A stretch of 64,000 nt of DNA from Rhodoferax sp. TH121 (GTDB lineage Bacteria > Pseudomonadota > Gammaproteobacteria > Burkholderiales > Burkholderiaceae_C): NCBI RefSeq assembly GCF_002251855.1, contig NZ_NOXW01000022.1:248001-312000 (forward strand). The letters run 5' to 3'. Numbering within the stretch: the stretch's first letter is position 1; each line of letters opens with the position of its first letter. Shown in pieces: positions 54,724 through 63,151 of the stretch. The notes below the pieces were generated by a model. It did not search any database and was not told the DNA's origin. It saw only the letters and a list, made by a program, of their open reading frames with translations. The position numbers and the translations under genes are program-made.

Positions 54724-56253
54724 TCAGCCCAGTGGGCCCAGGTCGTCGCCGTAAAGCGCGGTGGCCGGTGCTGCGGCACTGTCGGCGTCTGAGTCGGAGT
54801 AGCCTTTGGCAGGGGCCGGGCTGGCCTCGGTGCCCAGCTGTTCAAACGGCAGGTTTTGCTTGACCAGGATGACGGTACAGGGCGCGTCCATGGCCACCTT
54901 GATGGGCACGGTGGCGACAAAGCGCTGCGTTTTCAGGCCGTGCGTGGCGGCCCCCATGACGATGACGCTGACGTGGTTGCCGCGCGCGTAGTCCAGCAGG
55001 GCCTGGGCCACGTCGCCGCTCTCCAGCACGTGGCACGAGGTTTGGTGGCCCGGGTGGTCCAGCGGCTGGGCCCACTGGCGTAGCGCGGTCAGGTAGCGGC
55101 GGTGCACATTCGTTTCGCTGCGAGACTCATCTGATGCGCTGGTTTCGCTGCTGGAGATGACGGTGACGCAGGCCAGCCGCGCGCCGGGGCGAGTGCCCAG
55201 CGAACGGGCCACGGCCTGGCGCAGGCTGTACAGCGTGGTGTCACTCGCATCCTTGTGCGGCACGGCCACCATGACGATCGGGACTTCTTGCACCTGCTGG
55301 GCAGACGCCAGCGGGCTGGGCTGGTAGTGCATGCCCGCCGCCTTGAGCCAGCGCTTGAAGTGGGTGCGAAACGGCGTGCCCACGACATTGGTGCCCCGGT
55401 GGGTGACATGCACCTGTGTGGGGTGCATCAGGTCAAACGCGAGGTGGGCGGCCGAGGGGTAACGCTTGGCCGCCTCGGGCTCCAGGCAGCGCAGAACCAC
55501 TTCTTGCAGCCAGGCCGGAATGTCCGGGCGCAGCTTGCGCGGTGGCGTGGGGTCCACCCAGAGGCGCTGGCGCAGGCCGGCCGCCGTTTGCGGCGCGCCA
55601 AAGGGCAGTTCGCCGGTGCACAGCTGGTAGAGCATCACCCCGATGGCAAACACATCACTGCGCGGGTCGCCACGCACCCCCACCACCTGCTCGGGGGCAA
55701 TCCACCCCGGTGAGCCTACCGCCTTGCGCAGCTGTTCGGCCAGCAGGTCCGGGTAGTGCGCATGGCACGACAGGCCAAAGTCCAGCAACACGGCACTGCC
55801 GTCATCACGCAGCAACACGTTGGCGGGTTTCAGATCCAGGTGCACGGTGTTTTGCTGGTGCAGGGCATGGGCGGCACGGGCGGTGGCGGCGCCCAGCTGC
55901 GTGATGATCTCCACCGCCAGGGGCTGCGGGCCATCGAGCCAGTGTTGCAGCGTGTGGCCATGCACGTACTCCATCACCAAGTAGGGCGTGCGTTGCAGGT
56001 CGCCTGCGGCCACAAAGCGCGGGGTGTACTTGCCCTGTAGCACCTGCATGATCTGGCATTCCACCTCGAAGCTGACGATGTTTTCGGCCCCGTCGCCTGC
56101 GGTCATGCGGGGGATCTTCATGGCCATGGAAAAGCCGGGTCCGGGGCGGCCATCGGCGTACACCACGCGGTAAATATGGGCCATGCCTCCAGAGTGGATG
56201 CATTCCTCGATGGTGAATCCGTCCAGTGTCGCACCGGGCTCCAACAGCTTCAT
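54724..56253 (-). CDS. Bifunctional Hanks-type serine/threonine kinase / universal stress protein
   Basis: The 509-residue cytosolic fusion begins MKLLEPGATLDGFTIEECIH. The kinase (about 12-280) has Gly-loop SGGMAHIYRV, AMKI, HLDLKPANVLL in place of HRDLKPxN, DFGLS, and APEQVVG near the activation segment. The Leu before the catalytic Asp marks a non-RD kinase that may not need activation-loop phosphorylation. A UspA-like domain (about 325-470) follows, with VPIVMVAVPHKDASDTTLYS and VSVIVMGAATHG. The open frame upstream to 56709 is an artefact over the phosphoesterase gene. Its start overlaps that gene's stop by 4 bp. Confidence 0.9.
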   Translation of the reverse strand: MKLLEPGATLDGFTIEECIHSGGMAHIYRVVYADGRPGPGFSMAMKIPRMTAGDGAENIVSFEVECQIMQVLQGKYTPRFVAAGDLQRTPYLVMEYVHGHTLQHWLDGPQPLAVEIITQLGAATARAAHALHQQNTVHLDLKPANVLLRDDGSAVLLDFGLSCHAHYPDLLAEQLRKAVGSPGWIAPEQVVGVRGDPRSDVFAIGVMLYQLCTGELPFGAPQTAAGLRQRLWVDPTPPRKLRPDIPAWLQEVVLRCLEPEAAKRYPSAAHLAFDLMHPTQVHVTHRGTNVVGTPFRTHFKRWLKAAGMHYQPSPLASAQQVQEVPIVMVAVPHKDASDTTLYSLRQAVARSLGTRPGARLACVTVISSSETSASDESRSETNVHRRYLTALRQWAQPLDHPGHQTSCHVLESGDVAQALLDYARGNHVSVIVMGAATHGLKTQRFVATVPIKVAMDAPCTVILVKQNLPFEQLGTEASPAPAKGYSDSDADSAAAPATALYGDDLGPLG

Positions 56254-57002
56254 CGCCCTTCCTCCAGCCGGTGGGCAAAGAACTCGGGCAGGCCGGCGCG
56301 GCGGATGGCTGCGGCAGCACTGTAGTGGTCGTAGGGCACGCGGTGGAAGGTGAGCTGCGCACGTTCGGTGTCCAGCACGGTGTACATGGCCTGTGGGTTG
56401 CCGTCGCGTGGCTGCCCGACCGAGCCCACGGTGGCCAGCCACTGCCGATGTTTGGGCACCGGCACGGCTACGCCGGGCTGCGGGGTGAACAACATCAGCC
56501 CATCGGTGGCACCGCGGTAGTACAGGGTTTGCAGGTGCACATGGCCGCCAAACACATAGCGCACACCGGGCCACTCGCAGGCCGCGTTCAGGCTGGCGGC
56601 GGCGGCGCGCTGGTCGTACACATAGCGCCAGAGTTCCGGGCCATCGGCGCTGGCGTGCACCAGCAGCACCGTGTCCAGGTGGTGGGTGAAGGGCAGGCTG
56701 TCTATCCACAGGCGCTGGACGGGGCTGAGCTGTTGGTGGGTCCAGGTGGCGGTGCTGTCGCCCACGGTTTTGATGGTGGCTGGCGGGCGCACGGCCATGT
56801 CGTCGTGGTTGCCTTTGAGGACGATAGCGCCTTCTTCTGTCAGCAGCGACACGCGCTCCACCACCTCGGCCGGGTTGGCGCCGTAGCCCACCAGATCGCC
56901 CAGAAAGGCAAAGCGCTGCACCTGCTGCGCGCGGGCATGGGCGAGGCAGGCGTCCAACGCCTGGATATTGCCGTGAATGTCCGACAGCAAGGCCAGTCTC
57001 AT
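56250..57002 (-). CDS. Metallophosphoesterase, calcineurin-like
   Basis: The 250-residue phosphoesterase has all metal motifs: MRLALLSDIHGN (D-x-H), FLGDLVGYGANP (GD), LKGNHDD (GNHD), HASA and FGGHVHLQ (GHxH). It resembles small YfcE/PrpE-like or diadenosine-tetraphosphatase-type enzymes. Overlap of its TGA with the kinase ATG couples the two, so it may oppose or tune the kinase, though many such enzymes act on nucleotides or phosphodiesters. It is first in the transcript, and the DUF2855 gene is 118 bp upstream of it. Confidence 0.88.
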   Translation of the reverse strand: MRLALLSDIHGNIQALDACLAHARAQQVQRFAFLGDLVGYGANPAEVVERVSLLTEEGAIVLKGNHDDMAVRPPATIKTVGDSTATWTHQQLSPVQRLWIDSLPFTHHLDTVLLVHASADGPELWRYVYDQRAAAASLNAACEWPGVRYVFGGHVHLQTLYYRGATDGLMLFTPQPGVAVPVPKHRQWLATVGSVGQPRDGNPQAMYTVLDTERAQLTFHRVPYDHYSAAAAIRRAGLPEFFAHRLEEGR

Positions 57003-57120
57003 CAGGTCTCCGAGTTCATGGTTGTGGGCCCGCCATCATGCGCGATACGCCTGACGACAAGTTTGCAGGCGTGGGTTTCCCGCGCTTTGACGAAGGTCAA
57101 CTCCGCCGATGTTGCGGGTT

Positions 57121-58233
57121 TCAGAGCGACAGCATGTGGCCGGTGCGTGGGTTGCTATCGCCTGCCAGGAGGGCCACGTAGGCCGCCTGCACCGCCGCTG
57201 GCCCTGTGTGGTGCTGCACCTGCAACCACGGCGCTGGTGCCTGCTGCACCCGCGCCACAAAGGCCTGCCACGACTGTGCGAGTCGCCGGTTCAGCTCGGC
57301 ACCGCCCCATTCGCTGCTGCGCTTCTTGATTTGGGCGGGCGCAAAAAACAGCGTGGGGCGGGGGCCAGGCAGGTCCTTGCCACTGCCCAGCTCGGCCACA
57401 TGCGTGCCACCAATGGAGCTGCTGTAGACCAGTGCCGTGCAATGCGTGTGCAGCGCCTTGCGAAACGCCGCATTGCCCGCAAAGTCCACATAGATGGAGG
57501 GTGTGCCGGGTGCTACCTGGTCCAGCTGCGCATAGGTCAGAACACGGTGGTACACGCCCAGGCTTTGGCAGAACGCCACATTGCGCTCCGAGGTGAGGCC
57601 CACCACCTCGATGCCCGCCCGCTGCGCCAGCTGGAAAGCAGTGCCATAGGCCGTTTTGCTGGAAGCACTGGAGAGCAGGATGCAGGGCGTACCGATATCA
57701 CCTGCGCCAAACCAGGCGTTGTCATCCAGAAAGTCGTCGATCAGCCAGGAGGTGATGAACAACGGCCGCAGCAAGGCCTGCAGGTCTTCGGTGTCGGCGG
57801 TGTAGAACGGATCGGTGGCGCAGCGGGTGTACTGGTTGTAGACCGCGTGCAGCGGCGCGCGGTGCGGCGCCACATCGGCCCAGCCCTGGGCGTGCACCTT
57901 GCCCGGGGTCAGGTCCACCGCGCTGGCCATAGGAAAGTAACCGTACACGCGCTCGCCCACTGGCACCTCCGGGTGGCGGCTTTGCAGCACGGTGGCAAAT
58001 CCCCAGACTGGGATCTGGCCCCACTGCTCAACATCCGGCACGCCTTGCACCGGGAAAAACTGCCAATACTGCATGGCCTCGCCAAAGGCGGCGTAGGTGA
58101 TGTTGTTGGAGGTGAGGGCAAAGCGGTCAATGTGTACCCGCACGGCGCCATCGGCCAGCGCTGGCAGCGGGTAGGTGTGCAGCAGGGTCTGGCCGAGCTG
58201 GGCTTTGCGGATGAGAAGGGAGGTGGTGTCCAT
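57121..58233 (-). CDS. DUF2855 family protein (quinone-oxidoreductase-like fold)
   Basis: The 370-residue protein, starting at the ATG at 58233, shows the DUF2855 pattern: VRVHIDRFALTSNNITYAAF, PVWGFATVLQSRHPEVPVGE RVYGYFPMA, FITSWLIDDFLDDN and SSASSKTAYGTAFQLAQRAG. It has a medium-chain dehydrogenase-like N-terminal half but no clear zinc site and a poor nucleotide Gly motif. Function is unknown. It is followed upstream by a strong terminator belonging to ohr. The open frame to 58380 would run over that terminator and is rejected. Confidence 0.85.
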   Translation of the reverse strand: MDTTSLLIRKAQLGQTLLHTYPLPALADGAVRVHIDRFALTSNNITYAAFGEAMQYWQFFPVQGVPDVEQWGQIPVWGFATVLQSRHPEVPVGERVYGYFPMASAVDLTPGKVHAQGWADVAPHRAPLHAVYNQYTRCATDPFYTADTEDLQALLRPLFITSWLIDDFLDDNAWFGAGDIGTPCILLSSASSKTAYGTAFQLAQRAGIEVVGLTSERNVAFCQSLGVYHRVLTYAQLDQVAPGTPSIYVDFAGNAAFRKALHTHCTALVYSSSIGGTHVAELGSGKDLPGPRPTLFFAPAQIKKRSSEWGGAELNRRLAQSWQAFVARVQQAPAPWLQVQHHTGPAAVQAAYVALLAGDSNPRTGHMLSL

Positions 58234-58251
58234 GCGCGGCACCATAAGACA

Positions 58252-58282
58252 AAAGGCCAGCCCCGCCAAGCGGGACCGGCCT
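58252..58282 (-). terminator. Rho-independent terminator after ohr
   Basis: On the minus strand the stem GGCCGGTCCCGC / GCGGGGCTGGCC (58270-58281 with 58255-58266, one mismatch) is followed by TTTT. It ends the ohr transcript before DUF2855. Confidence 0.85.
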
Positions 58283-58322
58283 CCGAGGTGACAGGGCTGG
58301 GGGCCCTGCCCACGCTGCCGAT

Positions 58323-58751
58323 TTAGACCACGGTGATGGTCACGTCGATGTTGCCGCGGGTGGCATTGGAGTAGGGGCACACCTGGTGGGCTTTGTCCAC
58401 CAGCGCTTGTGCTGCGGCCTTGTCCATGCCGGGGATGGAGACTTCCAGTTGCACTTCGATACCGAAGCCCTGGGGGATCTGGCCAATGCCGACTGTAGCG
58501 TTGATGCTGGTGTCTGCAGGCAGGGCAATCTTTTGCGTGCCGGCCACAAACTTCATGGCGCCGATGAAGCAGGCGCTGTAGCCGGAGGCAAACAGTTGCT
58601 CGGGGTTCACGCCGTTGCCGGGGCCGCCCATTTCCTTGGGCACCGCCAGCTTGAGGTCCAGCAGACCATCGGAAGTGCGGGTCGTGCCATCGCGGCCGCC
58701 GGTGGACTTGGCGTGGGCTTGGTAAATCACTTTTTCGATCTTGTTGCTCAT
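58323..58751 (-). CDS. ohr: Organic hydroperoxide resistance protein Ohr
   Basis: The thiol-dependent peroxidase of the Ohr/OsmC family reduces fatty-acid and other organic hydroperoxides using lipoylated proteins. The 142-residue protein keeps every catalytic residue: R20 in GGRDG, E51 in NPEQLF, peroxidatic C61 in SACFIGAM and resolving C125 in [17 protein letters not shown]. It lies downstream of ohrR on the same strand with a 69-bp gap. The length and spacing match Ohr, not OsmC. Confidence 0.97.
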   Translation of the reverse strand: MSNKIEKVIYQAHAKSTGGRDGTTRTSDGLLDLKLAVPKEMGGPGNGVNPEQLFASGYSACFIGAMKFVAGTQKIALPADTSINATVGIGQIPQGFGIEVQLEVSIPGMDKAAAQALVDKAHQVCPYSNATRGNIDVTITVV

Positions 58752-58820
58752 GGCGCTTCTTTCATAAAGTGCTGCGGGGTATTGCAGCGGGGTGGGTAAT
58801 TCAATGTGGCGGTCAGTCGG

Positions 58821-59279
58821 TCAGTCGGCGGTGAGGCGCTGGCGCAAGGCCTGCACCTGCTGGGTCAGGTCCATCAGTTCGTCCAGCGGGCAGTCAGCTG
58901 CTGCCAACACGCAAGCTGGGATGCGGGCAGCCTGCACTTTCAGGGCGCGGCCCTTGGCGGTCAAAAACACCTCTACACGGCGCTCGTCAGCGGCACTGCG
59001 CTGTCGGCTCAACAGCTCGGCCTGCTCCATGCGCTTGAGCAGGGGGGTGAGCGTGCCGGAGTCAAGGTAAAGGCGCTCGCCCAGGGCCGAAACACTCAGG
59101 CCATCTTGCTCCCACAGCACCATCATCACCAGGTATTGCGGGTAGGTCAGTTGCAGTTCTTCCAGCAGCGGCTTGTAGAGCTTGGTCATGGCCAACGAGG
59201 TGGAATACAGCGCAAAGCACAACTGGTTGTCCAGACGCAGGGCAGCGTCGTTGGCAGAGGTGGTGCGTGGGTTCAGCAT
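58821..59279 (-). CDS. ohrR: MarR-family organic hydroperoxide sensor-regulator OhrR
   Basis: This is a peroxide-sensing repressor of ohr. From ATG 59279 it has 152 residues (MLNPRTTSANDAALRLDNQL then C). The reactive Cys is C21, and a second Cys at 123 or 130 places it in the 2-Cys class, where an intersubunit disulfide relieves DNA binding. The winged helix (SVSALGERLYLDSGTLTPLL KRME) and the DERRVEVFLT wing are intact. No ribosome site precedes the ATG, and a near-consensus promoter ends just before it, so the mRNA may be leaderless. The frame is open to 59315, but that extension lies in the promoter. Confidence 0.93.
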   Translation of the reverse strand: MLNPRTTSANDAALRLDNQLCFALYSTSLAMTKLYKPLLEELQLTYPQYLVMMVLWEQDGLSVSALGERLYLDSGTLTPLLKRMEQAELLSRQRSAADERRVEVFLTAKGRALKVQAARIPACVLAAADCPLDELMDLTQQVQALRQRLTAD

Positions 59280-59286
59280 GGGATGA

Positions 59287-59315
59287 ATTGTAGTCAACAA
59301 TTTAATTGCGTGCAA
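59287..59315 (-). promoter_or_regulatory. ohrR promoter with embedded OhrR-type operator
   Basis: On the minus strand the -35 TTGCAC (59310-59315), 17-nt spacer and -10 TACAAT (59287-59292) form a near-consensus sigma70 promoter. The spacer holds the palindrome CAATTAAATTG (59298-59308), which resembles known OhrR operators with TACAATT half-sites. The predicted start of transcription is at or 1-2 nt from the ATG at 59279. Confidence 0.7.
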
Positions 59316-59424
59316 TATAAATTTACAAAATTCTTTTTAGGGATAGAACAAGGGTAAACCTCGGCTTGGCAGGCTAGTGGCCGATGGGGTAACGTTAACG
59401 TCACCCCGAAAGAGGAGGCCGTAC

Positions 59425-61014
59425 GTGTTCGACTACATCATCATTGGCGCCGGCTCGGCTGGCTGTGTTTTGGCAGCCCGCCTGAGCGAAGACCCCGCCG
59501 TGACGGTGGCCCTGCTAGAAGCTGGCCCACCCGACAGCAGTGTGCTCATCCATTGCCCTGCGGGGCTCGCGGTGCTGGCCAAGAACGGCCAGGCCAACTG
59601 GAAGTTCGACACCACCGCGCAGCCCGGCCTGAACGGCCGGCGTGGCTACCAGCCGCGCGGCAAGGTGCTGGGTGGCTCCAGCTCGGTCAACGCGATGATC
59701 TATGTTCGTGGCCAAAAAGAGGACTACGACCACTGGGCTGCTGAGGGCAATCCCGGGTGGAGTTATAACGAGGTGCTGCCTTACTTCAAGAAGGCCGAAA
59801 ATAACGCCCGGGGGGGCGACGCCTTCCATGGCCAGGGTGGCCCCCTGCATGTGCAGGACCTGACAAGCCCGAACCGACTGGGCACGGTATTTGTAGAGGC
59901 GGGGCGCCAGGCCGGCTATGCCGTGAACCCCGACTTCAATGGTGCCAGCCAAGAGGGGGTGGGCGTTTATCAGGTGACCCACAAAAACGGTGAGCGTTTT
60001 AGCGCCGCCAAGGGCTACCTCACCCCCAACCTCGGGCGGCCCAATCTGCATGTGTTTACCGGCGCGCACACCACGCGCATCCTGCTGGAGCACAAGCGCG
60101 CCGTGGGCGTGCAGTTTCTGCACGAGGGTGAAATGAAGGAGCTGCGCTGCAGCCGCGAGGTGCTTCTCAGTGCGGGAGCTCTGCAGTCGCCGCAAATCCT
60201 CATGCTCTCGGGCATAGGCCCGCACAAGCACTTGGTAGAGAACGGCATCGCCACGCTGCACGACCTGCCCGGCGTGGGGCAACACCTGCATGACCATATC
60301 GACATCGTGCAGCTGGTGAATGCACCGCAACTGACGGAGACATTTGGCGTGTCCTTCACTGGCATGGTGAATGCGCTGCGCGGCATCTTCGAATGGCGCA
60401 AGCAGCGCACCGGCATGCTCACCACCAACTTTGCCGAGGCCGGTGGCTTTATCAAGAGTCAGCCCGACGAGCGCACGCCTGACCTGCAGTTCCACTTTGC
60501 CATCGCCAAGCTGGTGAACCACGGCCGCACCACGGTGCTGGGCCACGGGTATTCTTGCCACGTCTGCCTGTTGCGCCCCCACAGCCGCGGCAGTGTCACG
60601 TTAGCAAGCAAGGACCCGTTTGCGGCGCCTGTGATCGACCCCAACTTCCTGGGCGAGCGTGACGACGTGGATCGTCTGGTGCGCGGCTTCAAGCTGATGC
60701 GCACCGTGTTGCAGCAAGCAGCGCTGACCGGCTTGGGCGGCAAGGAGGGGCCGAAGTCAGCCGCGGCCCGCAACGATTTTGAGATCGAACAATTCATCCG
60801 CGAGAACGCGGACACCGTCTACCACCCCGTCGGCAGCTGCCGCATGGGCCCAGGCCGCATGGACGTGGTGGACCACGAACTCCGCGTTCACGGCATCCAG
60901 GGCCTACGCGTCGTCGACGCCTCCATCATGCCCCGCATCGTCAGTGGCAACACCAATGCGCCGACCATCATGATTGCGGAGAAGGCGGCGGATTTGATCA
61001 AGGCAGTGCGGTGA
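59425..61014 (+). CDS. GMC-family FAD-dependent oxidoreductase (choline/alcohol dehydrogenase type)
   Basis: The 529-residue flavoprotein starts at GTG 59425, preceded by the strong ribosome site gaggagg, with VFDYIIIGAGSAGCVLAARL SED (FAD motif). It has the GMC signature KVLGGSSSVNAMIYVRG, LSAGALQSPQILMLSGIG, and the catalytic His region VYHPVGSCRMGPG. The ATP-independent oxidation of alcohols or choline is the general role; no betB or betI neighbours exist, so choline is not implied. The gene is divergent from ohrR. A dispersed repeat copy (I) follows its stop. Confidence 0.9.
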   Translation: MFDYIIIGAGSAGCVLAARLSEDPAVTVALLEAGPPDSSVLIHCPAGLAVLAKNGQANWKFDTTAQPGLNGRRGYQPRGKVLGGSSSVNAMIYVRGQKEDYDHWAAEGNPGWSYNEVLPYFKKAENNARGGDAFHGQGGPLHVQDLTSPNRLGTVFVEAGRQAGYAVNPDFNGASQEGVGVYQVTHKNGERFSAAKGYLTPNLGRPNLHVFTGAHTTRILLEHKRAVGVQFLHEGEMKELRCSREVLLSAGALQSPQILMLSGIGPHKHLVENGIATLHDLPGVGQHLHDHIDIVQLVNAPQLTETFGVSFTGMVNALRGIFEWRKQRTGMLTTNFAEAGGFIKSQPDERTPDLQFHFAIAKLVNHGRTTVLGHGYSCHVCLLRPHSRGSVTLASKDPFAAPVIDPNFLGERDDVDRLVRGFKLMRTVLQQAALTGLGGKEGPKSAAARNDFEIEQFIRENADTVYHPVGSCRMGPGRMDVVDHELRVHGIQGLRVVDASIMPRIVSGNTNAPTIMIAEKAADLIKAVR

Positions 61015-61027
61015 CTTGTCATCTGAT

Positions 61028-61076
61028 TTGCTATTGATTTAGTAGCTGCTTGCGCAGTATTTACGGGGTATAGAGT
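61028..61076 (+). repeat. Dispersed hairpin repeat, copy I (intergenic, near consensus)
   Basis: GCTAT, 7-nt loop tgattta, GTAGC, then TGCTTGCGCA, GTATTTACGGGG and TATAGAG. This is the clearest copy and serves as the family reference here. It lies 14 bp after the GMC oxidoreductase stop. Confidence 0.9.
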
Positions 61077-61350
61077 TGGTTTATGTGCAAAAATCTTGCT
61101 GGCACTTGGTTCGCACACGGCGGGCGGCGTGGCCCGCCTTCTCCGGCTCGCGTCGCGGGCGCCCGTTTCTGGTGGGGTGGGCTTGCTGCGTTAACGCCCT
61201 AATCGGTGCGCTTGCTCTGTGGCAACCGCAAGTGCGGCCTGCGCCCGCAGGCCCCACCACCCGCCTAGGTGGTGGGCTGGGGTGCAATTTGGAACTTCGG
61301 TTTCAGATTGAAAGCGGACATGAATCTCGCCTGAGAAGCTAGGCTCTTCA
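61077..61350. other. Intergenic stretch with two strong hairpins and no credible gene
   Basis: Together with repeat I this makes the only gap above 300 bp. It is GC-rich with two perfect hairpins: ggcctgc/gcaggcc (61236-61242 with 61247-61253) and cccaccacc/ggtggtggg (61253-61261 with 61268-61276). A frame of 88 codons crosses it (61076-61342) but has Arg/Trp/Pro-rich content and no ribosome site. Its segment CCVNALIGALALWQPQVRP resembles spurious short proteins I recall from other Comamonadaceae intergenic repeats, so I treat it as repeat-derived and not a gene. Confidence 0.5.
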
Positions 61351-62241
61351 TCATTGCTTTCCATCCAATTTCATGAGAATTTGTAAGGCAATAGGGTCCC
61401 CCAAATCTGCAGCCTTTCGAAGCCAAAAGATGGATTTATTCTGATCTTTGGCTACCCCAAGGCCCTTTGCATACATGTAGCCCAGCGTCGTTTGAGACGA
61501 GGCATGTCTCGCATCTGCAGCAACCTGAAAAAGTGATATCGCCCGCTCGTAGTTAACTGGGACCCCTTCTCCGTTTTTATAAAGCAAACCTAGGTTGTGG
61601 TGGGCTCCGATATGACCGCCATCAACGGCCTGCTGGTAGTACCTTGCGGCTTCAGCATCATTTTTCTCAACGCCTCGCCCCCAGTAGTACATAAGCCCCA
61701 AGTTGTAGGCAGCGGTTTTATGCCCTTTTTTTGCGGCTTCACCGAACCACTTGGCGGCTTGGGTATCGTCTGGTGATACGCCATCACCGTCTTGCAGAAT
61801 TTGCGCTAAATTGAACTGGGCATCCGAGTATCCCTGCTCTGCAGCCCGTCTAAACCAGACAGCCGCGACGGCATCGCTCTTGGGAACGAATTGACCTTCC
61901 ATATGCATTAGGCCGAGCATGAATTGTGCGTGGGGTTCGTCGGCGCTAGCGAGCTCTTCAAACAAAGCGTAGGCTTGTTTGAAATCCTCTGGCCCGCCTT
62001 TTTTCCACGAATCCAATGCTTGTTGTCCCTTGGCCTGTATGGCTGTGTCTTGCAGCGCAGACACGGCCTGACTCGTCGACGGTACTGGTGCCTGCACAAG
62101 TCGGCGTATTTGAGGCACTGCATAAAGGCAGCTCAGCACCGTGAGCAGCAGCAATGGCCAACGCCAACGCGCTCGGCGCCACTGCGAATAGAGAGGTTCC
62201 CTAATGAAGTGCCAGCGTTTCAATCTCTTGTTGTGTTCCAT
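61351..62241 (-). CDS. Sel1-repeat (SLR) membrane-anchored protein
   Basis: The 296-residue protein, from ATG 62241, has a basic N-terminus (MEHNKRLKRWHFIREPLYSQ WRRARW), one transmembrane anchor at about 28-45 (RWPLLLLTVLSCLYAV) and then about five Sel1 repeats from residue 85. Examples are AQFMLGLMHMEGQFVPKSDA, AAYNLGLMYYWGRGVEKNDA and SQTTLGYMYAKGLGVAKDQN. Sel1 repeats mediate protein-protein contacts in secretion or signalling; no partner is evident. The base composition is visibly lower in GC than the neighbours, suggesting later acquisition. The frame is open to a GTG at 62262. Confidence 0.85.
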   Translation of the reverse strand: MEHNKRLKRWHFIREPLYSQWRRARWRWPLLLLTVLSCLYAVPQIRRLVQAPVPSTSQAVSALQDTAIQAKGQQALDSWKKGGPEDFKQAYALFEELASADEPHAQFMLGLMHMEGQFVPKSDAVAAVWFRRAAEQGYSDAQFNLAQILQDGDGVSPDDTQAAKWFGEAAKKGHKTAAYNLGLMYYWGRGVEKNDAEAARYYQQAVDGGHIGAHHNLGLLYKNGEGVPVNYERAISLFQVAADARHASSQTTLGYMYAKGLGVAKDQNKSIFWLRKAADLGDPIALQILMKLDGKQ

Positions 62242-62310
62242 AGTTGAATTTCGCCTCGTCACAATAGGGCGTTCTATGAATGTCGGCTTCTGCCGAAAAC
62301 AGCCGTCACC

Positions 62311-63147
62311 TCACTTCGCAAACCGCTTGCGCGTAAGCGCCAGTGCCACCCAGAACGCACCAACGGCATACACCGCCAGCACCGCCAAATGTCGCAGGGC
62401 ATCCGTCGGCCACTGGTCCATGAACAGAGGCCGCACCAGGGCTACTGCGTTGGACAGCGGCAGCCAGTCAGCCACCACGCGCACCACCACGGGCAACTGT
62501 TCGAGCGGGAAAAAGACGCCACTCAGGAACATCATGGGCGTGAGGAAAAGGGTGAAGTAGTAGGTAAAGAAGTCGTAGCCTTTGGCCAGCGCATTGAAGA
62601 TGAGCGCGATGCAGCTGAAGGTGATGCCCACGCCGAACAGGATGGGCCAGGCCACCAGCAGCTTGGGGCTGTGGCTGATGCCCAGCGCGAGCATGACGCC
62701 CAGGATGGCGGTGACGGTGAACAGGGACTTGAAGGCAGCCCAGAGCATTTCGGCCAGCACCACGTTGTCCAGACTCACCGGGGCGTTCATGATGCCGTCC
62801 CAAGTCTTTTGCACATGCATGCGGCTGAAGGCGGAGTACAGCGCCTCAAACGAGGCGGCCTGCATGGCGCTCATGCAGATGGAGCCGCTGGCGAGGAACA
62901 GAATGTAGGGCACAGCCACGTTGCCGGCTGGGCCAGCTACATTGACCTCGCCCACCAGGGCGCCCATGCCATAGCCAAAGGCGACCAGCCACATGAGGGG
63001 TTCGGCAATATTGCCGACAAGGCTGGGAATGGCCAACTTGCGCCAGACTAGCAGGTTGCGCAGGAACACGGGCCAGAAGCGCAAGGACACCTCCGGCGCG
63101 CGCCAGATGGATTGGGGCTTGGGCTGAACGTAATTAGCGGTGGTCAT
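62311..63147 (-). CDS. ABC-2 type transporter permease, NodJ family
   Basis: The 278-residue permease has about six helices, with the NodJ/ABC-2 pattern FLASGSICMSAMQAASFEAL, MHVQKTWDGIMNAPVSLDNV and FTLFLTPMMFLSGVFFPLEQ LPVVVR. In rhizobia NodIJ exports lipo-chitooligosaccharides; homologues in non-symbiotic betaproteobacteria have unknown cargo. It starts 4 bp after the stop of the ATPase gene on the same strand, so they form one transporter. Neighbouring genes give no substrate clue. Confidence 0.9.
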   Translation of the reverse strand: MTTANYVQPKPQSIWRAPEVSLRFWPVFLRNLLVWRKLAIPSLVGNIAEPLMWLVAFGYGMGALVGEVNVAGPAGNVAVPYILFLASGSICMSAMQAASFEALYSAFSRMHVQKTWDGIMNAPVSLDNVVLAEMLWAAFKSLFTVTAILGVMLALGISHSPKLLVAWPILFGVGITFSCIALIFNALAKGYDFFTYYFTLFLTPMMFLSGVFFPLEQLPVVVRVVADWLPLSNAVALVRPLFMDQWPTDALRHLAVLAVYAVGAFWVALALTRKRFAK

Positions 63148-63151
63148 GGGA

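Noticed and set aside
56254-56709. N-terminal extension of the kinase-Usp frame
   Set aside because: Arg/Pro-rich shadow of the metallophosphoesterase. The kinase starts at 56253 with a typical N-terminus and ATGA coupling.
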